From Leptolyngbya sp. SIO4C5 (lineage in GTDB: Bacteria > Cyanobacteriota > Cyanobacteriia > Phormidesmidales > Phormidesmidaceae), in assembly GCA_010671965.1 (NCBI GenBank), contig JAAHIC010000066.1, forward strand, positions 1 to 12,003: 12,003 nucleotides of DNA, read 5' to 3'. Each line of letters starts with the position of its first letter. The stretch's first letter is position 1. The position numbers and the translations under genes are program-made. Of this stretch, positions 6,192 to 12,003 are shown in pieces. The notes under the pieces were generated by a model. It worked only from the letters and a program-made list of their open reading frames with translations. It was not told the DNA's origin and did no database searches.

Positions 6192-7541
6192 ATGCGCTTT
6201 TCCAAAATTCTGATTGCCAACCGGGGAGAAATCGCTCTACGCATTCTTCGCACCTGTGAAGAAATGGGTATTGCGACGGTGGCGGTTCATTCGACGGTTG
6301 ATCGTCAGGCTTTACATGTGCAGCTTGCCGATGAAGCCGTTTGTATTGGAGAAGCCTCTAGCGGCAAAAGCTATCTCAACATTCCCAACATTATTGCCGC
6401 TGCCCTGACGCGCAATGCCACCGCAATTCATCCCGGCTATGGGTTTTTAGCCGAAAATGCCCGGTTTGCTGAGATCTGCGCTGACCATCAAATTGCCTTC
6501 ATTGGCCCTACGCCAGCCGCCATGCTGGCTATGGGGGACAAATCTACCGCGAAGGAAACCATGCAGCGCGTGGGGGTACCCACGGTGCCGGGCAGTGATG
6601 GCCTGCTGACCGATGAACAAGAAGCAGCCGCGATCGCTAAAGAAATTGGCTATCCCATCATCATCAAAGCCACTGCTGGCGGCGGCGGTCGGGGGATGCG
6701 CCTGGTACGGAATCCAGAGGAGCTAAGCAAAGCCTTTTTTGCGGCCCAGGGAGAAGCAGAAGCAGCCTTTGGCAATCCGGGGGTCTATTTAGAAAAATTT
6801 GTCGAACAGCCGCGCCACATTGAGTTTCAAATTTTGGCAGATAGCCACGGCAATGTGATTCATTTGGGTGAACGAGACTGCTCAATTCAGCGCCGCCACC
6901 AAAAGCTCTTAGAAGAAGCGCCCAGTCCGGCCCTGTCACCCGAACTGCGTCAGGTTATGGGGGAAGCCGCCGTCCGAGCGGCCCAGTCAATCAGCTACGT
7001 CGGGGCTGGGACGGTAGAGTTTCTGCTCGATCGCTCCGGCGAGTTTTACTTCATGGAAATGAACACCCGCATTCAGGTGGAACATCCTGTCACCGAGATG
7101 GTAACGGGGCTAGATCTGATTGCCGAGCAAATTCGCATTGCCCAAGGAGAGCCGATTTCTCTCACTCAGGCAGATATCAAGCTGCGGGGCCACGCCATTG
7201 AGTGTCGGATCAATGCTGAAGATCCTGATCACAACTTCCGGCCCAATCCCGGACGCATCAGCGGCTACTTAGCACCGGGCGGACTGGGGGTCAGAATGGA
7301 TTCTCATGTTTACACGGACTATGAGATTCCGCCCTACTATGATTCCCTGATTGGCAAGCTAATTGTCTGGGGACCCGATCGGCTGACGGCGATCCGCCGC
7401 ATGAAGCGGGCTTTGCGAGAATGCGCCATTACTGGCTTGCCCACCACCATCAGCTTTCACCAAAAGGTCTTGGAGCGCCCAGAATTTCTAGAGGGCGAGG
7501 TCTACACTAACTTTGTCAATCAGGTGATGATGCCACAGTGA
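6192..7541 (+). CDS. accC: Acetyl-CoA carboxylase biotin carboxylase subunit
   Basis: A 449-residue protein, the normal length of stand-alone AccC. It uses ATP and bicarbonate to carboxylate biotin on the carrier protein AccB, the first half-reaction of acetyl-CoA carboxylase and of fatty-acid synthesis. The N-terminal domain starts [16 protein letters not shown]. The ATP-grasp domain has the glycine loop GGGGRGMR (163-170) and HQKLLEE with K238. The metal-site glutamates E276 and E289 and the catalytic motif [12 protein letters not shown] (N291, R293, E297) are intact, followed by the C-terminal domain. It starts at ATG 6192 with only a weak purine stretch upstream. It is a single gene facing the YggT gene with 19 bases between the stops; accB is not adjacent. 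Confidence 0.97.
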   Translation: MRFSKILIANRGEIALRILRTCEEMGIATVAVHSTVDRQALHVQLADEAVCIGEASSGKSYLNIPNIIAAALTRNATAIHPGYGFLAENARFAEICADHQIAFIGPTPAAMLAMGDKSTAKETMQRVGVPTVPGSDGLLTDEQEAAAIAKEIGYPIIIKATAGGGGRGMRLVRNPEELSKAFFAAQGEAEAAFGNPGVYLEKFVEQPRHIEFQILADSHGNVIHLGERDCSIQRRHQKLLEEAPSPALSPELRQVMGEAAVRAAQSISYVGAGTVEFLLDRSGEFYFMEMNTRIQVEHPVTEMVTGLDLIAEQIRIAQGEPISLTQADIKLRGHAIECRINAEDPDHNFRPNPGRISGYLAPGGLGVRMDSHVYTDYEIPPYYDSLIGKLIVWGPDRLTAIRRMKRALRECAITGLPTTISFHQKVLERPEFLEGEVYTNFVNQVMMPQ

Positions 7542-7560
7542 TTCTAGTCGCTTGAACGGG

Positions 7561-7863
7561 CTAAAACATTTTCAGCAGGCCCTGCTGGCCCACTAGCAGC
7601 TCTCGCAGCAGGCTCGTAATGGCCACCCAAATTACTGGCGAAATATCCACGCCGCCAATGGGAGGAACCAGCTTACGCACCGGAATCAAAAAAGGTTCGG
7701 TTGGCCAGGCGACTAGGTTGTAGGGCAGACGATTGAGATCAACCTGGGGATACCAGGTCAAAACAATCCGAAAGATAAATAGCAGCGTCATCAGCCCTAG
7801 CAGGGGGCCAACAATCCAGCCAGTCACGCTAGCAATCTCAGATAGGCTCATAGTCGTGATCAT
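7561..7863 (-). CDS. YggT/YlmG (Ycf19) family membrane protein
   Basis: A 100-residue protein with two hydrophobic segments (about 16-36 and 74-92) and the family hallmark between them: RIVLTWYP, then LPYNLVAWPTEPFLIPVRKL and VPPIGGVDISPVIW. YggT/YlmG proteins are small inner or thylakoid membrane proteins; plant and cyanobacterial YlmG have been linked to nucleoid distribution and division, and the plastid copy is Ycf19. Biochemical activity is unknown. It starts at ATG 7861-7863; an internal ATG four codons later (7849-7851) is an alternative and neither has a clear ribosome binding site. It converges on accC and diverges from psbX. Confidence 0.85.
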   Translation of the reverse strand: MITTMSLSEIASVTGWIVGPLLGLMTLLFIFRIVLTWYPQVDLNRLPYNLVAWPTEPFLIPVRKLVPPIGGVDISPVIWVAITSLLRELLVGQQGLLKMF

Positions 7864-8022
7864 TCCAATACCGCAGCGCTAGATGTTTAAGCTTTGTAAA
7901 CCTAGCTCCTCTCATCTTAACTGACAGCTTGCTTTACTTTAGACATCGCTCAATAGCTTCGATTAACCAGCCTAGCTGAGGCAATATTTTGGTTCAAAAA
8001 GCGTATTTGTCAGACTATCAGC

Positions 8023-8051
8023 TTCCCAAGGCTGAGACAGCCAGATAAGAT
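8023..8051 (+). promoter_or_regulatory. Candidate psbX promoter
   Basis: TTCCCA (8023-8028) and TAAGAT (8046-8051), each matching four of six consensus bases, are spaced 17 bases apart and would start transcription about 44 bases before psbX. This lies in the 238-base spacer shared with the divergent YggT gene. I see no other gene in that spacer. Confidence 0.3.
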
Positions 8052-8101
8052 AAGTTACAGAAATAATATTTTTCCATCTTTCGTCAAGCAGGTAAAAATT
8101 C

Positions 8102-8221
8102 ATGACACCCTCTCTAGCGAATTTTCTGTTGAGCCTGGCTGCAGGGGCTGCTATCGTAGTTGTCCCCGTTGTGGTAGGGCTTGTATTCATCAGCCAGCGG
8201 GACAAAATTCAGCGCTCTTAA
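8102..8221 (+). CDS. psbX: Photosystem II protein PsbX
   Basis: A 39-codon gene from ATG 8102 to TAA 8219-8221. The product starts MTPSLANFLLSLAAG, has one membrane helix (about residues 10-30, rich in A, V and G) and ends FISQRDKIQRS, which matches PsbX over its full length. PsbX is a single-helix subunit of photosystem II in the thylakoid membrane, near cytochrome b559 and the quinone exchange region, and helps plastoquinone turnover and complex stability. A weak CAGGT (8089-8093) lies eight bases before the start. It is followed by its own stem-loop and then ycf66, so it is probably transcribed alone or with partial read-through. Confidence 0.93.
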   Translation: MTPSLANFLLSLAAGAAIVVVPVVVGLVFISQRDKIQRS

Positions 8222-8230
8222 GTTTAACGA

Positions 8231-8251
8231 CTGTATGAGTGCTGTATGAGT
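8231..8251 (+). repeat. Short tandem repeat after psbX
   Basis: CTGTATGAGT occurs twice (8231-8240 and 8242-8251) with an 11-base period in the psbX 3' untranslated region, just before the stem-loop. It is probably a small slippage duplication. Confidence 0.6.
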
Positions 8252-8263
8252 TCTGCAGATTGG

Positions 8264-8290
8264 AGGGGGCACATTTGAGTGACCCCCTTT
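8264..8290 (+). terminator. Stem-loop terminator of psbX
   Basis: AGGGGG-CAC (8264-8272) pairs with GTG-A-CCCCCT (8279-8288), with one bulged A and the loop ATTTGA, followed by a short TT. It lies 42 bases after the psbX stop and probably separates psbX from ycf66. Confidence 0.6.
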
Positions 8291-8338
8291 AAACTATAGG
8301 AAGGTCTTAAGAAATTAAGCCCCTAGCGAGAGACCCGC

Positions 8339-8344
8339 TAAAAT
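8339..8344 (+). promoter_or_regulatory. Candidate -10 box of ycf66
   Basis: TAAAAT (five of six) lies 24 bases before the ycf66 ATG, after the psbX stem-loop. The only -35-like sequence at a workable distance is TTAAGC (8315-8320), a poor match. Confidence 0.28.
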
Positions 8345-8368
8345 CTAGGCTCAATCCCGGAGAAATCA

Positions 8369-9133
8369 ATGGTTAATGTCGGTCTATCCTTTGCCAGTCT
8401 TATTGGCATTGCGCTGGCAGTGTCAGGCGCGGCCCTGTACTTTTTAAGATCGTTTCGCCCCAATCTCGCCCGCGACCACGACGTCTTTTTTGCGGCGGTG
8501 GCGTTAGGGGCTGGCGGCATTCTTTTCTTTAACGGCTGGCGGCTCGATCCGATTCTGCAGTTTGGTCAGTTAATGCTGGGCGGTTCGGCTATTTTCTTCG
8601 CGGTTGAGAGCATTCGACTGCGCGGAGTCGCCACAGAGCAGGCCAAGCAGCGTACGCCTGTGGTAGACGATGATCGACCTGTGAGCCGGGTGTACCGGGC
8701 TGAGCTAGATGATTTAGACCAGCTTGGCGATCGCGCCCCGCGCAACCGTCGCATTCCGGCCTCCCGCAGCCGCTACCGGGATGACTATGACGATGACTAT
8801 CGCCGCCCTGAGCGTAGCGAATCGATTGGCCGCCTGAATCCTAGCAGCGATCGGATTCGCCGCCGCCGTCCGCCTCGTCCCGATGCCGATATTCGGGATG
8901 AAGCCGCTTGGGGAGAAGGACCTGTTCGCCGACCTAGCCGCAGCGTTCCTCCCGCTAGCCGCGACAGCGGACGCCCCCTACCGGGCGATCGCGTCCCCCC
9001 TCGTCGCAGCGGCCCCAGAAATCAGCCGCCCCGCGATGAAAGCCCCGATGCTGATTACGTCAACTATCGCCCTGTTAGCTATCCAGAAGGGCAGCCGGAA
9101 GGGAAGTCAGACTATCCCTACCCAGGCATTTAG
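8369..9133 (+). CDS. ycf66: Ycf66 family protein with long charged tail
   Basis: A 254-residue protein. Residues 1-85 match the Ycf66 domain: hydrophobic segments at about 4-26, 40-54 and 61-82, with the loops LRSFRPNLARDHDVFFA and FFNGWRLDPILQFGQ. Ycf66 is found in cyanobacteria and some plastids, and its function is not established; a membrane location in photosynthetic cells is inferred. The rest (about 90-254) is a disordered-looking tail rich in Arg, Asp, Pro and Ser, including RYRDDYDDDYRRPER. The start is well supported: GGAG at 8359-8362 is six bases before the ATG. It lies just downstream of psbX and ends before a long stem-loop. A second frame over the tail is a composition artefact. 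Confidence 0.88.
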   Translation: MVNVGLSFASLIGIALAVSGAALYFLRSFRPNLARDHDVFFAAVALGAGGILFFNGWRLDPILQFGQLMLGGSAIFFAVESIRLRGVATEQAKQRTPVVDDDRPVSRVYRAELDDLDQLGDRAPRNRRIPASRSRYRDDYDDDYRRPERSESIGRLNPSSDRIRRRRPPRPDADIRDEAAWGEGPVRRPSRSVPPASRDSGRPLPGDRVPPRRSGPRNQPPRDESPDADYVNYRPVSYPEGQPEGKSDYPYPGI

Positions 9134-9164
9134 CTACCCGCGATCGCTTTTACCGCAGAATTTA

Positions 9165-9214
9165 GCTAAAAGTAGCTGAAGGATGATCAAGTCCCTCAGC
9201 TACTTTTGGCTTTA
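9165..9214 (+). terminator. Long stem-loop terminator after ycf66
   Basis: AAAAGTAGCTGA (9168-9179) and TCAGCTACTTTT (9196-9207) form a perfect 12-bp stem. It extends outward through T·G and GC/GC and inward by three more pairs after one mismatch. It starts about 30 bases after the ycf66 stop. T-rich sequence follows on both strands, so it could work in both directions. The rest of the 289-base spacer up to the hydrolase gene shows no supported gene or clear promoter. Confidence 0.7.
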
Positions 9215-9422
9215 AATCGGCTTGCCGCCATATCTCCCGATAGAGGGTTTGAAGATAGCCCAAACCTGCCCATAATCGATCTGCACTCTGCAGAGACGGT
9301 CAAGATGCTCATGCCAAACAGCATTGCCTCGATGTAGCCGTTATCTTATGACCGCGAGTGAACGTTTGTTAAGCTATTCGCTGACGGCTTTGCCAGTGCA
9401 GACTACATATCTTGAAAACTCT

Positions 9423-11933
9423 ATGGTTGCTACCGCTCCGGCTCAAATTCAACTGATTGCCGACGAAACTCAAAAGCTGCTTGACTGGGCAGATCAGATC
9501 CATCACTGCGATCGCTCCCTGTTTGAAAAGGCTCAGCTTTTAGCCACGCGCTTAGGCGCTCACTATCGCCCCGAAGATGGCCTGACTGAAATTGGCTTTT
9601 GGGCACCTGAGCTAGGCGCAGATATGGTGCAGCCTAAGAACATCTATTTAGAAATTTTTACCCCCAAGCAGGCAATTGATCCACTCCGGCCTTTACAGCA
9701 GGTTGCCTTTCGCCGCAGTTCAGTGCAGCTAGAGAAGCAGGGGGAGTTTTTTTGGGGAGTTCTCTCTGGGGTTAAAGCCGGAACTAAAGACAGCTTTGGC
9801 TCGTTTTATTGGCTGCGCTACCTCGACATGAATACCAACGAGGTGAAGGTGATCGGGGACTGCCTTGCCTACTCTTTGCCCTATGGCGTCTATGCTCCGG
9901 CTGAAGTCTACGACATGGCAAGCCTGCAGCGCGATCGCGCCGACTTGACTTACTTTGTCCAAGGGGAAGCTGCGCCGGACGGCGTCATCCAGGTGCAGCC
10001 CCCCAGCAGTATTTTGCAGCTCCACGTCAATACCGCCTCCCCCGATGGCAGCCTCGCCGGGCTGACCGAGGTTTACCAGCAGATCGCCCAAAAAATTAGG
10101 CAGCAAGAACCGCTGACCCCAACTGAGCAAAACTTTATTGGCTATGACGCCATTCAGCCCCTGCCGATTGAACCCACGGTTGAGTATTTGGGCAAACACG
10201 AGCTGGGGCACGGCTTTTTTATCTTCAACGAAGCTGACGAAGCTGAGATGGATCCGGAAACCGAAGGGATTGAGCACGAGGCAGGCAACCTTAAAATTAC
10301 GCTGAAAAAGCCAGATACTCAGAACTGGGGCTATGACATCGTTATTTTTGGCTGTTCGGCCACCAATCCCTCCGTTCTGCGCACCCTCAGACCCCACGAA
10401 CTGGTGGAATTTATTGAGACGCTGCACAATTTTCCCACCGGGCCAATCCAAATTATTTACGACATCGTCTACGGTCATGCCGACAATCAGGCGCTCAACC
10501 TGCTCAACGGGCGCTTTCTCAAAGGCCCCAACATGTACGGCCAAGACGTGAACCATCAGAACCCTACCGTCCGAGCAATTTTGCTGGAAATGCAGCGACG
10601 CAAAAACGATACGGGTGTGGACGGCATTCGCGTGGACGGGGCACAGGACTTTAAGTTCTTCAATCCCCTCTCCGGCGAAGTGGAATACGACGACCAGTAT
10701 CTCAGCGATATGGCCGAGATTAGGCAGCAGATTGAAGGCCATCAGCGGCGGCTATTTGCCATCTTTGAAGACGGTCGGCCCTGGCCCGCTGAAGGCTGGG
10801 AAGAAGTCTCGACCTATCGCAGCATCATTGAATTTAAGCCGGAGGCGTTTCAGTGGGGGCCGCTGATTTTTGCCCACAACACCCCTAGTCTCAAAGGCTT
10901 TTGGGACAAAAAGTGGCGGCGCGTCAACGAAGTTATGCAGCTCGGCGCTAACTGGATTACGGGCTGCGGCAACCATGACACGCTGCGGCGCGGCACCCAG
11001 GTGGATCCGGGCCTGGATATCAACTGGAATTTAGGTCAAATCCTGCCAGAAGTGCTGCACAACGCCTACGACAACCCGGCCATTACGCTGCTGACCTATG
11101 GCTTCAGCCCCGGACTGCCGATGGATTTCATTAACTGCACAATGCGGGCGCCCTGGGGCTTCTTGCGCAATACGGACGATCGCTACGGGGTCAAGGTGGT
11201 GGCCGAAGAGGCGGGCGGCTTTCTTGACTGGCAGATTATTCCCGAAACCTACGACTACCCAGACTTATTTCCGCGTGTCAAGGCGATGGGCTTTACCCGG
11301 CTAGCCGAGCTACGTCAGTTTGTCCGGGGGCTTTATGACGCCATTGAAGAAACACACTATGACCTTGATGAGGTCGCCCACCTTTGCCAGTGCTGGCTAG
11401 GGACAGAAGCAGATGCCGAAGCCGTCAAGCAGGAAGCACAAGTCCGTAAGTCAGCCGCTGAGCTGCAAAAGCTCAACGTTCCTGGTAAATCTAAAGTCCT
11501 GACGGAGCTAGATGTGGGCAAGCTGAAGCAGTTTGCTAAAGCCTTCATGGAGGACGCCCACGAAATCTGTAATGTCTGGCTGCAGCAGGACGTGATTGAG
11601 GCTGATCAAGCAGCTTTTAACTTAGCTCTGCGCCGCTTTCGCCATGCGCGGTCTTGGTTGAAAGAAAACCTAACAGCGGGCGATCGCTTCGATCGCGTCA
11701 GCAACGCCCAGCAAACCCTGTTCTACGGTTTACGGCAGGCTCCCGCAGGTGACGAATCTATTGTCATAGCAGCGCACATGGGCGGGGAACCGCTGACGGT
11801 CAGGCTGAATGACCTGCTGGAAATTGATCTCAAACAGTGGCAGGTGGCGATCGCCTCGCCGCATTTAGCCATAGACGATCTCAGCGTCTTTGAGCTGCAG
11901 GACAGTCAGGCAGTCTTGCTGCAGAAGCTGTAG
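9423..11933 (+). CDS. gghA: GH13-type glucosylglycerol hydrolase-like enzyme (Slr1670/GghA family)
   Basis: An 836-residue protein from ATG 9423. The frame is open to TTG 9324, with another ATG at 9348, and no start has a clear ribosome binding site. I recognise it as a member of the large cyanobacterial GH13-like family of Synechocystis Slr1670, needed to reuse the osmolyte glucosylglycerol by hydrolysis to glucose and glycerol. GH13 regions are visible: region I YDIVYGHADN (D347; usual Asn before His is Gly), region II DGIRVDGAQ (nucleophile D405), region III AIFEDG (acid E449) and region IV GNHD (N517, H518, D519). About 340 residues precede the barrel motifs. No signal peptide is seen, so it is cytoplasmic. 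The C-terminus may form a beta domain. It is followed by a stem-loop. The substrate rests on family resemblance; other alpha-glucosidic substrates are possible. Confidence 0.82.
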   Translation: MVATAPAQIQLIADETQKLLDWADQIHHCDRSLFEKAQLLATRLGAHYRPEDGLTEIGFWAPELGADMVQPKNIYLEIFTPKQAIDPLRPLQQVAFRRSSVQLEKQGEFFWGVLSGVKAGTKDSFGSFYWLRYLDMNTNEVKVIGDCLAYSLPYGVYAPAEVYDMASLQRDRADLTYFVQGEAAPDGVIQVQPPSSILQLHVNTASPDGSLAGLTEVYQQIAQKIRQQEPLTPTEQNFIGYDAIQPLPIEPTVEYLGKHELGHGFFIFNEADEAEMDPETEGIEHEAGNLKITLKKPDTQNWGYDIVIFGCSATNPSVLRTLRPHELVEFIETLHNFPTGPIQIIYDIVYGHADNQALNLLNGRFLKGPNMYGQDVNHQNPTVRAILLEMQRRKNDTGVDGIRVDGAQDFKFFNPLSGEVEYDDQYLSDMAEIRQQIEGHQRRLFAIFEDGRPWPAEGWEEVSTYRSIIEFKPEAFQWGPLIFAHNTPSLKGFWDKKWRRVNEVMQLGANWITGCGNHDTLRRGTQVDPGLDINWNLGQILPEVLHNAYDNPAITLLTYGFSPGLPMDFINCTMRAPWGFLRNTDDRYGVKVVAEEAGGFLDWQIIPETYDYPDLFPRVKAMGFTRLAELRQFVRGLYDAIEETHYDLDEVAHLCQCWLGTEADAEAVKQEAQVRKSAAELQKLNVPGKSKVLTELDVGKLKQFAKAFMEDAHEICNVWLQQDVIEADQAAFNLALRRFRHARSWLKENLTAGDRFDRVSNAQQTLFYGLRQAPAGDESIVIAAHMGGEPLTVRLNDLLEIDLKQWQVAIASPHLAIDDLSVFELQDSQAVLLQKL

Positions 11934-11972
11934 GTCGCTAGAGATAAGGCAGCGCTAGTAGTATCGTCTCCA

Positions 11973-12003
11973 TTTCATCACGGCGGCCTGTGCCGCGATG
12001 AAA
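11973..12003 (+). terminator. Stem-loop after the hydrolase gene, reaching the window edge
   Basis: TTTCATC-a-CGGC (11973-11984) pairs with GCCG-c-GATGAAA (11992-12003) around the loop GGCCTGT, with one A·C mismatch. It lies 39 bases after the stop codon. The preceding CCA could extend the stem if TGG follows the window, and a T-tract downstream cannot be checked. Confidence 0.6.

Noticed and set aside
6664..6939. A minus-strand frame inside accC
   Set aside because: It is opposite highly conserved AccC sequence and has no features of a real gene.
7864..8101. A possible extra gene or riboswitch between YggT and psbX
   Set aside because: Only AT-rich promoter-like sequence and a weak CAGC/GCTG hairpin are visible; frames there are short and lack support.
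8883..9179. A 98-residue plus-strand frame overlapping the ycf66 tail
   Set aside because: It is a shifted reading of the GC-rich Arg/Pro codons of ycf66, lacks a convincing start and overlaps the terminator stem.
9196..9340. Two minus-strand frames of about 45 residues in the spacer before the hydrolase, one reading DRLWAGLGYLQTLYREIW
   Set aside because: They look faintly protein-like, but the second has no usable start, both run into the stem-loop, and I recognise no family. Possibly a gene remnant, but not supportable.
9729..10742. A 337-residue open frame on the minus strand inside the hydrolase gene
   Set aside because: It lies wholly opposite a gene with clear GH13 motifs. Its length reflects the codon bias of the true strand, and the product resembles no known family.
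1..12003. CRISPR arrays, insertion sequences, prophage or defence genes
   Set aside because: I looked for regularly spaced repeats, transposase or integrase motifs and terminal inverted repeats and found none. The repeated GCGATCGC octamers are the ordinary cyanobacterial HIP1 signature.

Overview
This is a stretch of cyanobacterial chromosome. The evidence is a small PsbX photosystem II gene next to a Ycf66 gene, a chorismate lyase of the plastoquinone pathway, a YlmG/Ycf19 protein, a glucosylglycerol-hydrolase-like enzyme, and about twenty copies of the HIP1 octamer GCGATCGC spread through genes and spacers. The sequence is moderately GC-rich. No transposase, integrase, phage gene or CRISPR array is visible. 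Gene content looks like ordinary core genome, and I found no convincing new multi-gene system.

Layout. Positions 1-1647 (+) hold the 3' part of a PMT/ArnT-type membrane glycosyltransferase whose start lies outside the window. It converges on a minus-strand operon read from right to left: an Rrf2 regulator (3402-3836), an O-acetylserine-dependent cysteine synthase (2434-3396) and a J-domain protein (1721-2434). The regulator shares a short promoter region, containing a nested dyad, with a divergent plus-strand gene for a membrane haem sensor (DUF3365 plus HAMP, 3993-5039). That gene converges on the chorismate lyase (5068-5685, -). A tRNA-Leu(GAG) gene (5881-5962, -) and an inverted-repeat-rich spacer follow.

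The right half carries accC (6192-7541, +), a convergent YggT/YlmG gene (7561-7863, -), psbX (8102-8221, +) with its own stem-loop, ycf66 (8369-9133, +) with a long stem-loop, and a GH13-type glucosylglycerol-hydrolase-like gene (9423-11933, +) that ends in a stem-loop at the window edge.

How the genes relate. The photosynthesis-linked genes (psbX, ycf66, chorismate lyase), fatty-acid synthesis (accC) and cysteine synthesis are housekeeping. The hydrolase suggests an organism that makes and recycles the osmolyte glucosylglycerol, hence some salt tolerance (inference). The part most worth following is the Rrf2-cysK-J-protein operon with the dyad in its divergent promoter region, because in Bacillus the Rrf2 protein CymR works in a complex with CysK.
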